64,000 nucleotides of DNA, taken from positions 153,225 through 217,224 of the forward strand of contig NZ_PHFJ01000009.1 of the NCBI RefSeq assembly GCF_003144535.1. Direction: 5' to 3'. The notes under the pieces are model-generated. The model saw only the letters and a list, made by a program, of their open reading frames with translations. It ran no database searches and had not been told where the DNA came from. Both the position numbers and the translations under genes were made by a program. Positions within the stretch are counted from its first letter, which is position 1. Every line of letters begins with the position of its first letter. The stretch comes from Proteus penneri. Its GTDB lineage: Bacteria > Pseudomonadota > Gammaproteobacteria > Enterobacterales > Enterobacteriaceae. Positions 11,261 through 19,774 of the stretch are shown here, piece after piece.

Positions 11261-11403
11261 ATTGTATTTTAAGTGTAATAAATCTATCTAACACAATGGG
11301 TTATTGAGATAAAAGAAATTTAATGTAGTAAATTTATGAGTGAGAAGATTAGATTTGTAAATTAAGAGGAAAAGTAAAATAAGAAGAAATTTTGAAAAGA
11401 AAT

Positions 11404-11480
<77 letters not shown>

Positions 11481-11502
11481 ACTGAATTGTTGTTTATAGA
11501 AT

Positions 11503-11579
<77 letters not shown>

Positions 11580-11609
11580 ACTGATACTATAACTTACTGC
11601 TTTGTGAAT

Positions 11610-11686
<77 letters not shown>

Positions 11687-11701
11687 TCTCCACAGAGGGG
11701 C

Positions 11702-11729
11702 ACTATACTCAGGATCTGCCGAGTTGCAA
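11702..11729 (-). promoter_or_regulatory. Promoter of the initiator tRNA operon
   Basis: On the minus strand TTGCAA (11724-11729), a 16-bp spacer and TATAGT (11702-11707) are followed by a GC-rich discriminator (GCCCCT). This is the layout of growth-rate- and ppGpp-controlled stable-RNA promoters. Confidence 0.85.
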
Positions 11730-11804
11730 GTTTTTTATGAAATTTTTACAGTTTTCTTTTAAAAACGGTCAGAAATAACACATCAAGATGCAAATTTAGG
11801 CAGT

Positions 11805-11838
11805 TATACTCGTCATGCTTCAAATTATTTAGCGTATA
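11805..11838. repeat. Miniature copy of enterobacterial palindromic intergenic repeat
   Basis: About 34 bases starting TATACTCGTCATGCTTCAA and ending AATTATTTAGCGTATA. These look like the two outer ends of the longer repeat at 13979-14101, joined with the whole middle missing. The ends form an imperfect terminal inverted repeat (TATAC / GTATA). It lies in the tRNA-mltA intergenic space. Confidence 0.6.
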
Positions 11839-11979
11839 TACTTGATGTTTAAAAGTCATATTGATTGGGTGATAATAGAAAGCCTTAACAATTAGTATAA
11901 TCGTATATTTATTGATTTTGCTTTGGTATCTTTCTAACTCAAAATCGACACTCAAATTTAGTTATTAAGCGGGTCAAAA

Positions 11980-13074
11980 ATGGTTACTTGGCGAAAATCG
12001 TTAATTTTAGGTATGTTAGCGCTTGCCTTGACAGGATGTCATCGTCCAACAGAGCAAGGGCAACAGTATAAAGATGGAAAGCTTAAGCAAGATCTCATTG
12101 AAGTAAGTTCGCCAAACACACAAGGTACACCGATTAATGGCCCTGATTACTTACAACAAGTAAGTCAGATAAACCAAACATCATCTCGTTTGTATAATAG
12201 CAACAAAGAGACTTATCAGGCGGTTGAAAACTGGCTACGTTCTGGTGCAGATACTCGTCAATTACGTCAATTTAATCTTTCTGCATTTCAAATGGAAGGG
12301 GTTGATAACTACGGTAATGTTCAATTTACTGGTTATTATACGCCAGTCCTTGAAGCTCGTTTAACACGACAAGGTGAATTCCAATATCCTCTTTATAGAA
12401 TGCCTACTAATAATCGTTCAAAATTGCCTTCTCGTGCTGCTATTTATAATGGTGCATTAAGCCCATCTTTAATTGCAGCGTACAGTAACTCCATTATGGA
12501 TAATTTTATGATGGAAGTTCAGGGAAGTGGTTATGTTGATTTCGGTGATGGTAAACCTTTAACGTTCTTTGGTTATGCAGGGAAAAACGGACACCCTTAT
12601 CGTAGTATTGGCAAAGTACTTATTGATAATGGCGAAGTAGAAAAAAAAGATATGTCGATGCTCGCTATTAGAGATTGGGCTGATAAGCACAATGATGCTG
12701 AAGTGAGAAAATTATTAGAAGAAAACCCATCGTTTGTTTTTTTCAAACCAGAACCGTTTACCCCTGTTAGAGGTGCCAGTGCTATCCCACTTGTTGCACT
12801 TGCCTCTGTGGCTTCTGACAGAAGTATTATTCCAGCCGGAACGGTGTTACTTGCTGAAATTCCTGTACTTGATAATACGGGTAAATTTACAGGTGAATAT
12901 CAAATGCGTTTAATGGTGGCATTAGATGTAGGCGGAGCAATTAAAGGCCATCATTTCGATATTTATCATGGAATTGGTAAAGATGCTGGCCATATGGCAG
13001 GTTTCTATAATCATTATGGGCGTGTTTGGGTATTAAAAAAATCACAGCTTAACTTGCTAAATCCTTCATCATAA
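11980..13074 (+). CDS. mltA: Membrane-bound lytic murein transglycosylase A
   Basis: Outer-membrane lipoprotein that cuts the glycan strands of peptidoglycan, releasing 1,6-anhydro products. Residues 1-20 form a lipoprotein signal with lipobox LTGC (C20). The MltA barrel follows, with conserved GYYTPVLEA, VQGSGYVDFGDG and SYAGKNGH-type segments. The C-terminal 3D domain carries the putative catalytic aspartate D316 in VALDVGGAIKG. The length of 364 is close to the E. coli 365. The ribosome site is weak (GCGGGTC), but this is the only start that keeps the whole signal peptide. Confidence 0.97.
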   Translation: MVTWRKSLILGMLALALTGCHRPTEQGQQYKDGKLKQDLIEVSSPNTQGTPINGPDYLQQVSQINQTSSRLYNSNKETYQAVENWLRSGADTRQLRQFNLSAFQMEGVDNYGNVQFTGYYTPVLEARLTRQGEFQYPLYRMPTNNRSKLPSRAAIYNGALSPSLIAAYSNSIMDNFMMEVQGSGYVDFGDGKPLTFFGYAGKNGHPYRSIGKVLIDNGEVEKKDMSMLAIRDWADKHNDAEVRKLLEENPSFVFFKPEPFTPVRGASAIPLVALASVASDRSIIPAGTVLLAEIPVLDNTGKFTGEYQMRLMVALDVGGAIKGHHFDIYHGIGKDAGHMAGFYNHYGRVWVLKKSQLNLLNPSS

Positions 13075-13125
13075 AACGATTTACTCTTTATCTGCTCGTT
13101 ATAAACGGTAAAATTATACACACGA

Positions 13126-13151
13126 CATGGCTATTAATATGAATAGCCATG
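13126..13151. repeat. Perfect 10-bp inverted repeat in the tcdA leader
   Basis: CATGGCTATT (13126-13135) and AATAGCCATG (13142-13151) are exact complements around a 6-base loop. There is no T-run after it, so it is not a standard terminator. It lies 32 bases upstream of the preferred tcdA start and covers an earlier in-frame ATG at 13127. Confidence 0.7.
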
Positions 13152-13183
13152 ATTATTTCTGTTATTTAGGTTGTTATCGCACC

Positions 13184-13996
13184 ATGCAAAATTCATTATC
13201 AGATTCATATTTACAACGCTTTTCTGGGATCGGGCGACTCTATGGGCAAAAAGCATTGTCTTATTTTGCTCAGGCCCATATCTGTGTCGTGGGTATAGGT
13301 GGGGTCGGTAGTTGGGCGGCTGAAGCATTAGCACGCAGTGGTATTGGTGCTATCACCTTAATTGATATGGATGATGTGTGTGTGACGAACACTAATCGTC
13401 AAATACATGCGTTGAAAGAAAGCGTGGGGCAGCCCAAATGCGACGTGATGAAACAACGTATTTTAGAAATCAACCCAGAATGCAAAGTGACCAGTATTGA
13501 TGACTTTATCACAGTTGATAATGTTGCTGAAATGATGAATAACAACTTCGATTATGTCATTGATGCTATTGATAGTGTAAGGCCAAAAGCTGCATTATTA
13601 GCGTATTGTCGCCGTTATAAAATTCCAGTGATCACCACGGGTGGTGCTGGTGGGCAAATTGATCCAACCCAAATTCAAGTGGTTGATTTAGCAAAAACAA
13701 TTCAAGATCCTTTAGCGGCTAAATTAAGAGAGCGTTTGAAATCTGATTTTAATGTTGTAAAAAATAGTAAGGGGAAATTAGGGATCGACTGTGTTTTCTC
13801 AACAGAACAGTTAGTTTATCCACAAGGCGATGGTACGGTTTGTGCGGCAAAAAGTACGGCGGATGGTGTGAAACGAATGGATTGTTCAGCCGGTTTTGGT
13901 GCTGTAACGATGGTAACGGCGTCATTTGGTTTTATTGCGGTGTCTCATGCATTGAAGAAGATGCTAGCGAAGGCTCAACGTACTCGTCATATTTGA
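13184..13996 (+). CDS. tcdA: tRNA threonylcarbamoyladenosine dehydratase (TcdA/CsdL)
   Basis: E1-like (ThiF/MoeB family) ATP-dependent enzyme that cyclises t6A to ct6A at tRNA position 37, working with the CsdA-CsdE sulfur relay. The nucleotide-binding loop is GIGGVGSWAAEALARSGIG near the N-terminus, followed by DMDDVCVTNTNRQIHAL. A conserved cysteine lies in GIDCVFSTEQ. The ATG at 13184 gives 270 residues, matching E. coli (268). An in-frame ATG at 13127 would add 19 unmatched residues and sits inside a hairpin, so it is not used here. The last residues (RTRHI) and the stop come from a repeat element that begins at about 13979. Confidence 0.93.
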   Translation: MQNSLSDSYLQRFSGIGRLYGQKALSYFAQAHICVVGIGGVGSWAAEALARSGIGAITLIDMDDVCVTNTNRQIHALKESVGQPKCDVMKQRILEINPECKVTSIDDFITVDNVAEMMNNNFDYVIDAIDSVRPKAALLAYCRRYKIPVITTGGAGGQIDPTQIQVVDLAKTIQDPLAAKLRERLKSDFNVVKNSKGKLGIDCVFSTEQLVYPQGDGTVCAAKSTADGVKRMDCSAGFGAVTMVTASFGFIAVSHALKKMLAKAQRTRHI

Positions 13997-14101
13997 AGTT
14001 GTCGTGTTGTTGACGGTGCTCCATCGCACTAGTCGCATACTGATGCTCCTAGTGACTCATTTACTTGTCGCCTAGCTACATATTGAATTATTTAGAGTAT
14101 A
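13979..14101. repeat. Enterobacterial palindromic intergenic repeat, full-length degenerate copy
   Basis: About 123 bases from TACTCGTCAT to GAATTATTTAGAGTATA. The ends and general layout resemble, from memory, the imperfect palindromic repeats scattered between genes in Serratia, Yersinia and Proteus. An internal stem CACTAG...CTAGTG surrounds the centre. It fills the whole gap between the convergent tcdA and csdE and overlaps the last codons and stop of tcdA. Family identity rests on recall, not on a search. Confidence 0.65.
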
Positions 14102-14105
14102 AAAC

Positions 14106-14558
14106 TTAATACTGTGAGGTAAGTGATTTTAATCGTTTGATAATCGCATTCACGCCGTCCGTGCGAGATTGGCTAATTTGATTAGCCAATCCTAATTGAT
14201 CAAAAATAGCTAACATATCGATATCAGCTATTTCTTGCGCTGTTTTATTTTCAACAGCGGTTAAAATAATAGTCAATAAGCCTTTTACAATACGACCATC
14301 ACTATCACCATAAATATGGTATTTGCCGTCATTATTTAATTCGACACCTAACCACACTCTGTTCTCACATCCCTTGATCTCTTTTTCTGTTGTTTTTAAT
14401 TCATCAGGTAATGCGGGTAATTTACGTGAGAGTTGAATTAATTGACGATATTTGTCTTCCCACGCTTTTAATTTTTGGAAATCATTAAGTAATGCTTCTA
14501 AAGTGATTTCATGACCAAATGGGTGCTGAGTTGCAAGCAGAGGTGTGTTGTTATTCAT
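14106..14558 (-). CDS. csdE: Sulfur acceptor protein CsdE
   Basis: SufE-like protein that accepts persulfide sulfur from the desulfurase CsdA and helps pass it on, including to the TcdA tRNA-modification route. It has 150 residues. The SufE fold is recognisable from WEDKYRQLIQLSRKLPALPDELK. The sulfur-accepting cysteine is C64 in KGCENRVWLG. The gene lies 5 bases after csdA, so the two are co-transcribed, and it is convergent with tcdA. Confidence 0.96.
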   Translation of the reverse strand: MNNNTPLLATQHPFGHEITLEALLNDFQKLKAWEDKYRQLIQLSRKLPALPDELKTTEKEIKGCENRVWLGVELNNDGKYHIYGDSDGRIVKGLLTIILTAVENKTAQEIADIDMLAIFDQLGLANQISQSRTDGVNAIIKRLKSLTSQY

Positions 14559-14563
14559 TTCAA

Positions 14564-15775
14564 TTATTCATCTTTTAAGAGTGTTAGAGCAAATTTAACG
14601 GCATTAATAAAAACATCAATATCAGCGTGTTGATTATAAGGCATAAAAGAAATGCGTAAACAGCCTGAAATGTTTAATGAATCAATAAGAGGCTGTGCGC
14701 AGTGTTGCCCTGTGCGTAATGCAATACCTTTCTCTGTGATTAATGTTGCTAAATCACTATGATGAACACCTTCGAAATTGAAGGAAACAACCGATGAATT
14801 GGCCGCTCGATAACTAATAAAACCATTTAACTCACTGAGACGTTTTTCTGCTTCTTTTGCAAGCTCAAGAGCATATTGATTAGCCTGATGCATATTTTGT
14901 TTTTCTAACCATGCTAATGTGGCTGAAAATGCAATAACACCTGCAACATTAGGTGTTCCCGCTTCAAAGCGTTGAGGAATAGCGGCTGGAGTAAACCCAT
15001 CAAATGTGACGTGAGCTAGCATCTTTCCACCACCATGCCAAGGAGCCATATCTTCTAAATATTTTCGTTTGCCATAACAAACACCTAATCCATTAGGGCC
15101 ATAGAGTTTATGAGCGGAAAAAACATAGAAATCGATATCAAGTGCTGTGACATCCGTTGGGTGATGCGCAATACCTTGCGCACCATCGACAACCAATAAG
15201 CAATTATCATGTTGATGAACGCATTGAGACACCTTATCTAATGCAATTTGAGCACCTGTTACATTCGACATTTGGCTAACAGCAACAATTCGTGTCCGCT
15301 TATTGATTAAAGCATTTAAGCTATTAATTGAAGGTAAAAAATGATCCTCAATTGCCCAGCGGATCACTCGTGCGCCCGTTTGTTCGGCCAGTATCAACCA
15401 AGGAATAAGGTTTGCATGATGTTCTTGCTCACTAACAATTATTTCATCACCAGCTTGTAAGCGTGGACGAAAATAGCCTTGAGCAATCAGGTTGAGTGAT
15501 TCTGTGGTGCCTTTTGTCCAAATAATCGTATCACTATCAGCACTATTGATTAATTTGGCAACTTGTTGACGCGTCCCCTCATATTGTTGCGTTGTTTCCC
15601 TAGCATGCTGATATTGGCTACGGTGTACCGTTGCAAAATTGTGGCGATAAAAATTATCGGAGGCTTCTATCATCGCAAGAGGCTTTAATGCCGTAGCTGC
15701 GCTATCAAGATACACTGTGTTTGCTTCAAGAGCAGGAAATTGTTGTCGAAATAATTCAGGGGAAAATACGTTCAT
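14564..15775 (-). CDS. csdA: Cysteine desulfurase CsdA
   Basis: PLP-dependent group II cysteine desulfurase (SufS-like class V aminotransferase fold) that releases sulfur from cysteine as an enzyme-bound persulfide. It has 403 residues against 401 in E. coli. The PLP lysine is K223 in FSAHKLYGPNGLG. The active-site cysteine is C359 in RTGQHCAQPL, and EQEHHANLIPW is the conserved cofactor-stacking histidine region. It is first of the csdA-csdE pair. ygdI, which lies upstream in E. coli, is not present here. Confidence 0.97.
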   Translation of the reverse strand: MNVFSPELFRQQFPALEANTVYLDSAATALKPLAMIEASDNFYRHNFATVHRSQYQHARETTQQYEGTRQQVAKLINSADSDTIIWTKGTTESLNLIAQGYFRPRLQAGDEIIVSEQEHHANLIPWLILAEQTGARVIRWAIEDHFLPSINSLNALINKRTRIVAVSQMSNVTGAQIALDKVSQCVHQHDNCLLVVDGAQGIAHHPTDVTALDIDFYVFSAHKLYGPNGLGVCYGKRKYLEDMAPWHGGGKMLAHVTFDGFTPAAIPQRFEAGTPNVAGVIAFSATLAWLEKQNMHQANQYALELAKEAEKRLSELNGFISYRAANSSVVSFNFEGVHHSDLATLITEKGIALRTGQHCAQPLIDSLNISGCLRISFMPYNQHADIDVFINAVKFALTLLKDE

Positions 15776-16114
15776 AATTATGCTGTGTTGGTAGATGAAT
15801 AACGTTTCGTCATTTGTAGTAAAAATAGGGCGTATAGATTATACGGTTAATTATATTTATTTATAATGAAAAACTAAGAACATCCGTTTATAGCATGATA
15901 GTGCGCCCATAATAACACGATAAAGATGGCGAAAATTCGCTCAATAAAAAATCACAGATAGTAGATTTATCATATGTTTTTTCTTTAATTTAATCATGTT
16001 AAAGAGAATATGATGCATTTTTCAGAACATTGACAATAAATTTATTGTGAAGAAAAGATGAAAACATCAAAAGTGAGTGTGTAGAAGATGAAAAGTTAGA
16101 TAAAAATAGGGAAT
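15776..16114. other. A+T-rich gap between csdA and gcvB, no gene recognised
   Basis: 339 bases with no credible coding frame. In E. coli the small lipoprotein gene ygdI sits here, but no lipobox-bearing reading frame was found. It should hold the csdA promoter. The only striking motif is a 16-bp perfect palindrome, listed separately. Confidence 0.6.
16033..16048. repeat. 16-bp perfect palindrome
   Basis: ACAATAAA followed directly by TTTATTGT, an uninterrupted dyad about 258 bases upstream of the csdA start and 67 bases beyond the gcvB terminator. It could be a regulator site or chance in A+T-rich DNA. Confidence 0.5.
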
Positions 16115-16313
16115 AAAAAAAGCACCGCCTTGGCGGTGCACTATAAAATCACTATGGACAGACAGGGTAAATGTACAGGAAGTGAAAAAAAACAGTAGCA
16201 TCAGCTACTAAGTCTGGAATTTCCAGACAACTTGCAAACACAACATCACAACCACAAAGCCAAAAGTTTTGCAGTATTACTACTACACAACTTTTCGTTC
16301 CGGCTTAGGAAGT
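16115..16313 (-). ncRNA. gcvB: GcvB small regulatory RNA
   Basis: Hfq-dependent sRNA that represses many amino acid and peptide transporter mRNAs. On the minus strand it begins ACTTCCTAAGCCGGAACG, like the E. coli 5' end. It contains the G/U-rich R1 region (GGTTGTGATGTTGTGTTTGC) and the near-invariant stretch around CACTTCCTGTACATTTACCC. It ends with the hairpin GCACCGCC/GGCGGTGC (16122-16139) and a T-run. At about 199 bases it is slightly shorter than the E. coli 206; R1 lacks about eight bases of the TTGTGTTG repeat. It is divergent from gcvA, as in E. coli. Confidence 0.95.
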
Positions 16314-16319
16314 GCGCTT

Positions 16320-16348
16320 ACTATAGGTATTTACTGGCTAATCATCAA
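16320..16348 (-). promoter_or_regulatory. gcvB promoter
   Basis: TTGATG (16343-16348), a 17-bp spacer and TATAGT (16320-16325) on the minus strand. The predicted start is at 16313, six bases from the -10. GcvA is expected to bind in this gcvA-gcvB gap by analogy with E. coli. Confidence 0.8.
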
Positions 16349-16436
16349 GGGACAATTTATAATGCTTCGCATAAAAAAAACTAATGATGAAAGTTAGGGT
16401 CTACTAATAGCCAAAATAGGGGTTTAAGAACCGAAT

Positions 16437-17357
16437 ATGTCTAAACGTTTACCGCCATTAAATGCGCTTAGGGTTTTTGATTCAGCGGCACGTCATTTAA
16501 GTTTTACTAAAGCCGCTGAAGAATTATTTGTGACACAAGCAGCAGTGAGCCACCAAATTAAAACATTAGAAGAATTCCTTGGGCTAAAATTATTTAGAAG
16601 GCGTAACCGTTCTCTTTTATTAACGGAAGAAGGGCAGAGTTATTACCTCGATATTAAGGAAATTTTTTCATCAATTAACGAGGCAACTCGCAAATTATTA
16701 GCTAGAAGCGCGAAAGGCGCACTTACCGTTAGCCTTTCTCCAAGTTTTGCGATTCAATGGTTAGTACCTCGGTTATCTGGTTTTAACCAAGCTTATCCGG
16801 GAATTGATGTGCGAATTCAAGCTGTTGATAGAGAAGAAGATAAATTGGCTGATGATGTTGATGTCGCCATTTTTTATGGTCGAGGTAATTGGACTGGGTT
16901 GCGTACAGACCGCCTTTATGCAGAATATTTAATTCCTGTTTGTGCACCATCTTTACTTACAGGTGAAAAACCACTAAAAACCCCATCCGATCTGATTTAT
17001 CATACACTGCTACATGATACATCTCGTCGAGATTGGCAATCTTATGTACGCCAATTAGAGATACAAAATCAGATAAATGTGCAGCAAGGCCCTATTTTTA
17101 GCCATAGTTCAATGGTGATACAGGCTGCTGTACATGGACAAGGTGTTGCATTGGTTAATAATGTCATGGCACGTAGTGAAATAGAATCAGGTCGATTAGT
17201 AAGACCTTTTCCAGATGTCCTTGTTAGTAAAAATGCATTTTATTTAGTTTGCCAAGATAGTCAGGCTGAATTGGGTAAGATTGCGGCTTTCCGCCAATGG
17301 ATTTTATCTCAAGCAGCGAATGAGCAAGAAAAGCTGGGTTTACTAACATCATCTTAA
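16437..17357 (+). CDS. gcvA: LysR-type regulator GcvA
   Basis: Transcription factor that controls the glycine cleavage system and gcvB in response to glycine. It has 306 residues (E. coli 305). The N-terminal winged helix-turn-helix is at about 6-65 (LPPLNALRVFDSAARHLSFTKAAEELFVTQAAVSHQIK) and the LysR substrate-binding domain follows. Divergence from gcvB with a 123-base gap is the standard arrangement and supports the name. ygdD and rlmM follow on the same strand. Confidence 0.96.
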   Translation: MSKRLPPLNALRVFDSAARHLSFTKAAEELFVTQAAVSHQIKTLEEFLGLKLFRRRNRSLLLTEEGQSYYLDIKEIFSSINEATRKLLARSAKGALTVSLSPSFAIQWLVPRLSGFNQAYPGIDVRIQAVDREEDKLADDVDVAIFYGRGNWTGLRTDRLYAEYLIPVCAPSLLTGEKPLKTPSDLIYHTLLHDTSRRDWQSYVRQLEIQNQINVQQGPIFSHSSMVIQAAVHGQGVALVNNVMARSEIESGRLVRPFPDVLVSKNAFYLVCQDSQAELGKIAAFRQWILSQAANEQEKLGLLTSS

Positions 17358-17400
17358 TATTGCGATTGGCAAATATCTTCTAGAGAGGAAGGAATAAACA

Positions 17401-17796
17401 GTGAATAGTCGTACATTGCTTATGTTTTCCGCGATTAGTGGCTTCTTTTATGTTGCTTTTGGTGCATTTGCAACTCATAAGCTTGCACCTCATTTATCGC
17501 CACAACATTGGGAATACATTCAGTTAGCGATGCGCTACCAAATCGTCCATACCTTATTACTTGTCGGAATTGCGGCAATGTTAATGCGTAAAACCATTTT
17601 ATGGTTTTATTGGGCGGGTATTTTCTTTGGTGTTGGTATTCTACTTTTCAGTGGTAGCCTTTATTGTATGGCGCTAACACAAGTTAGATTGTTATCTTAT
17701 TTTACGCCAATTGGTGGATTTAGTTTTCTTATTGGTTGGGCATTAATTTTTATTGGCGCTTTGCGTCTAAGGGCACCGGCGTCTCGCCATGAATAA
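17401..17796 (+). CDS. ygdD: DUF423 inner-membrane protein YgdD
   Basis: Small membrane protein of unknown function with 131 residues and about four hydrophobic segments (near 5-25, 45-65, 68-90 and 98-120). The FGAFATHKL motif near the N-terminus is typical of DUF423. The GTG start is supported by a strong GAGAGGAAGG ribosome site. It overlaps the start of rlmM by 8 bases, so the two are likely translated together. Confidence 0.92.
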   Translation: MNSRTLLMFSAISGFFYVAFGAFATHKLAPHLSPQHWEYIQLAMRYQIVHTLLLVGIAAMLMRKTILWFYWAGIFFGVGILLFSGSLYCMALTQVRLLSYFTPIGGFSFLIGWALIFIGALRLRAPASRHE

Positions 17797-18886
17797 AGTT
17801 GCATTATATTGTCGCCAAGGTTTTGAAAAAGAGTGCGCGGCTGAGATTACGGATAAAGCAGGTCAAATCGGCGTTTATGGCTTTCCTCGTGTTAAAGAAG
17901 GAAGTGGTTATGTGATCTTTGAATGTTACCAAGAAGGTGATGCAGATAAGATTGCGCGTGATGTGAGTTTCCGTGAATTAATTTTTGCTCGTCAGATGTT
18001 TGTGACAGGTGAATTACTTAAAGATTTACCACCAGAAGATAGAATTACACCGATTGTTGGAATGCTAAAAGGTGCTGTTGAAAAAGCAGGTGAACTTCGA
18101 GTTGAAGTTGCAGACACTAACGAAAGCAAAGAATTATTAAAATTCTGCCGTAAATTTACGGTGCCATTACGTAATCATTTACGTAATGAGAAAATATTGT
18201 TGAAAGTAGAGAACTTTAGCCGTCCTGTTGTTCATGTGTTTTTTATTGCGCCGGGATGTTGTTATGTTGGCTATTCCTATAGTTTTAATAATTCCCCATT
18301 TTATATGGGTATTCCTCGATTAAAATTCCCATCAGATGCGCCAAGTCGTTCGACATTAAAACTTGAAGAAGCATTTCATATTTTCATTCCTTATGAGGAG
18401 TGGGAAGAGCGTTTAGCAAGTGGAATGAAAGCGGTCGATTTAGGTGCATGCCCCGGTGGTTGGACATATCAATTAGTAAAACGCAGTATGATGGTGCATG
18501 CTGTTGATAATGGGCCAATGGCACAATCTTTAATGGATACAGGGCAAGTTCGTCATCACCAAGTTGATGGTTTTAAATTTGAACCTACCTCTAAAAATAT
18601 CACATGGCTTGTTTGCGATATGGTTGAAAAACCAGCTAAAGTTGCTGCATTAATGACAACTTGGATTGCTAATGAATGGTGTCGTGAAGCTATCTTTAAC
18701 TTAAAATTGCCAATGAAAAAGCGTTATGAAGAAGTCTCTCATATCCTTGACAAAATAAAGTCAGAATTAGCGGAAAAAGGGATTAACGTTAAGATCCAAG
18801 CTAAGCATCTTTATCATGATAGAGAAGAGATAACAGTTCATATACAAAATATTTGGGCCGCTTATCGACCCGACCGTGAATTCTAA
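17789..18886 (+). CDS. rlmM: 23S rRNA C2498 2'-O-ribose methyltransferase
   Basis: Methylates the ribose of C2498 in the peptidyl-transferase region of 23S rRNA, using S-adenosylmethionine. It has 365 residues (E. coli 366). An N-terminal THUMP-like region ([13 protein letters not shown]) is followed by a Rossmann domain with SAM motif [14 protein letters not shown] at about 216-229. The conserved K-D-K-E type residues of the family lie around VCDMVEKP and [11 protein letters not shown]. It overlaps ygdD and is followed by a clear terminator. Confidence 0.97.
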   Translation: MNKVALYCRQGFEKECAAEITDKAGQIGVYGFPRVKEGSGYVIFECYQEGDADKIARDVSFRELIFARQMFVTGELLKDLPPEDRITPIVGMLKGAVEKAGELRVEVADTNESKELLKFCRKFTVPLRNHLRNEKILLKVENFSRPVVHVFFIAPGCCYVGYSYSFNNSPFYMGIPRLKFPSDAPSRSTLKLEEAFHIFIPYEEWEERLASGMKAVDLGACPGGWTYQLVKRSMMVHAVDNGPMAQSLMDTGQVRHHQVDGFKFEPTSKNITWLVCDMVEKPAKVAALMTTWIANEWCREAIFNLKLPMKKRYEEVSHILDKIKSELAEKGINVKIQAKHLYHDREEITVHIQNIWAAYRPDREF

Positions 18887-18926
18887 AAACGTTCAAATTA
18901 CATCGATTTATTGATAACGATAAAAG

Positions 18927-18958
18927 GCTAAGCTTATAAATGGAAGCTTAGCTTTTTT
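18927..18958 (+). terminator. rlmM terminator
   Basis: The stem GCTAAGCTT (18927-18935) pairs with AAGCTTAGC (18944-18952) and is followed by six T. It lies between rlmM and the convergent xni. Confidence 0.85.
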
Positions 18959-19018
18959 AATGAGAGCGAGTTATTTAAAGATATTCGCTGGTTGTATTTT
19001 TAATGACTGGGAACTTGG

Positions 19019-19768
19019 CTATTTTAAACGCAACTGTTGTAGATTACCGTTTAATTGAATATCAGTACGTAATGTTGCGATTTTCCGACTGATAAATGCA
19101 GACTCTTTATGAGTAGTAAGTTTGTTTTGCCATTTAGTAGGAACATCATCAATATGTTGATAGAGCGATTCTAGATCTGGATAAGCTTGTAAAAGCTCGG
19201 TAGCACTTTTAGGGCCAATACCAGGAACTCCTACAACCTTACTGCTACTGACGCCCGTTAATCCCCAATAATCGGTAAGTTGAGATGGTTCGACACCAAA
19301 TTCAGATCTAATAAATTCTAAATCTAACCAGCGTCGTTGAAAATAATCGCGTATACGAATAGAGGGAGAAAGTAATTGGCAATAACCTTTATCCGTTGAA
19401 ATGATCGTGACTCGAAAACCTGCACTTGCCACTTTGGTTGCCAGTGTTGCTGCAACGTCATCTGCTTCATCACCACCTGAGTGCCAGCTTTGTATTCCTA
19501 AATTAAGTAACATTGCTTTAATTTCAGGTAATTGTTGTCGCAAGTCATCAGGCATGGGTGTGCGGCCTGCTTTATAATCGGGTAAGAGTTGATGTCGCCA
19601 ACTACCCTCTCGATCATCTTCATCAAAGACCGCTACAGCATGGGTAGGTTGTGTGTGACCAAGCAGCTGATTGACACTCTGTTCACACACAGTTTGGCAA
19701 GAAGAACCTGATGCCGCATGAATGCGGCGGATCAGGTTTAAAGCATCAATAATCAGCAAATGTATCAT
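19019..19768 (-). CDS. xni: Flap endonuclease Xni (ExoIX)
   Basis: FEN-family structure-specific 5' endonuclease related to the 5'-nuclease domain of DNA polymerase I. It has 249 residues (E. coli 251). Metal-binding and helical-arch landmarks include IDALNLIRR at the N-terminus, [24 protein letters not shown] and the H3TH region [14 protein letters not shown]. It starts 6 bases after the ppnN stop. In E. coli sdaC and sdaB lie between these two genes; here they are absent. Confidence 0.95.
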   Translation of the reverse strand: MIHLLIIDALNLIRRIHAASGSSCQTVCEQSVNQLLGHTQPTHAVAVFDEDDREGSWRHQLLPDYKAGRTPMPDDLRQQLPEIKAMLLNLGIQSWHSGGDEADDVAATLATKVASAGFRVTIISTDKGYCQLLSPSIRIRDYFQRRWLDLEFIRSEFGVEPSQLTDYWGLTGVSSSKVVGVPGIGPKSATELLQAYPDLESLYQHIDDVPTKWQNKLTTHKESAFISRKIATLRTDIQLNGNLQQLRLK

Positions 19769-19774
19769 AATAAA

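Noticed and set aside
11746..11955. Open frame of 69 codons upstream of mltA, minus strand
   Set aside because: No family resemblance, poor codon pattern, and it includes the miniature repeat.
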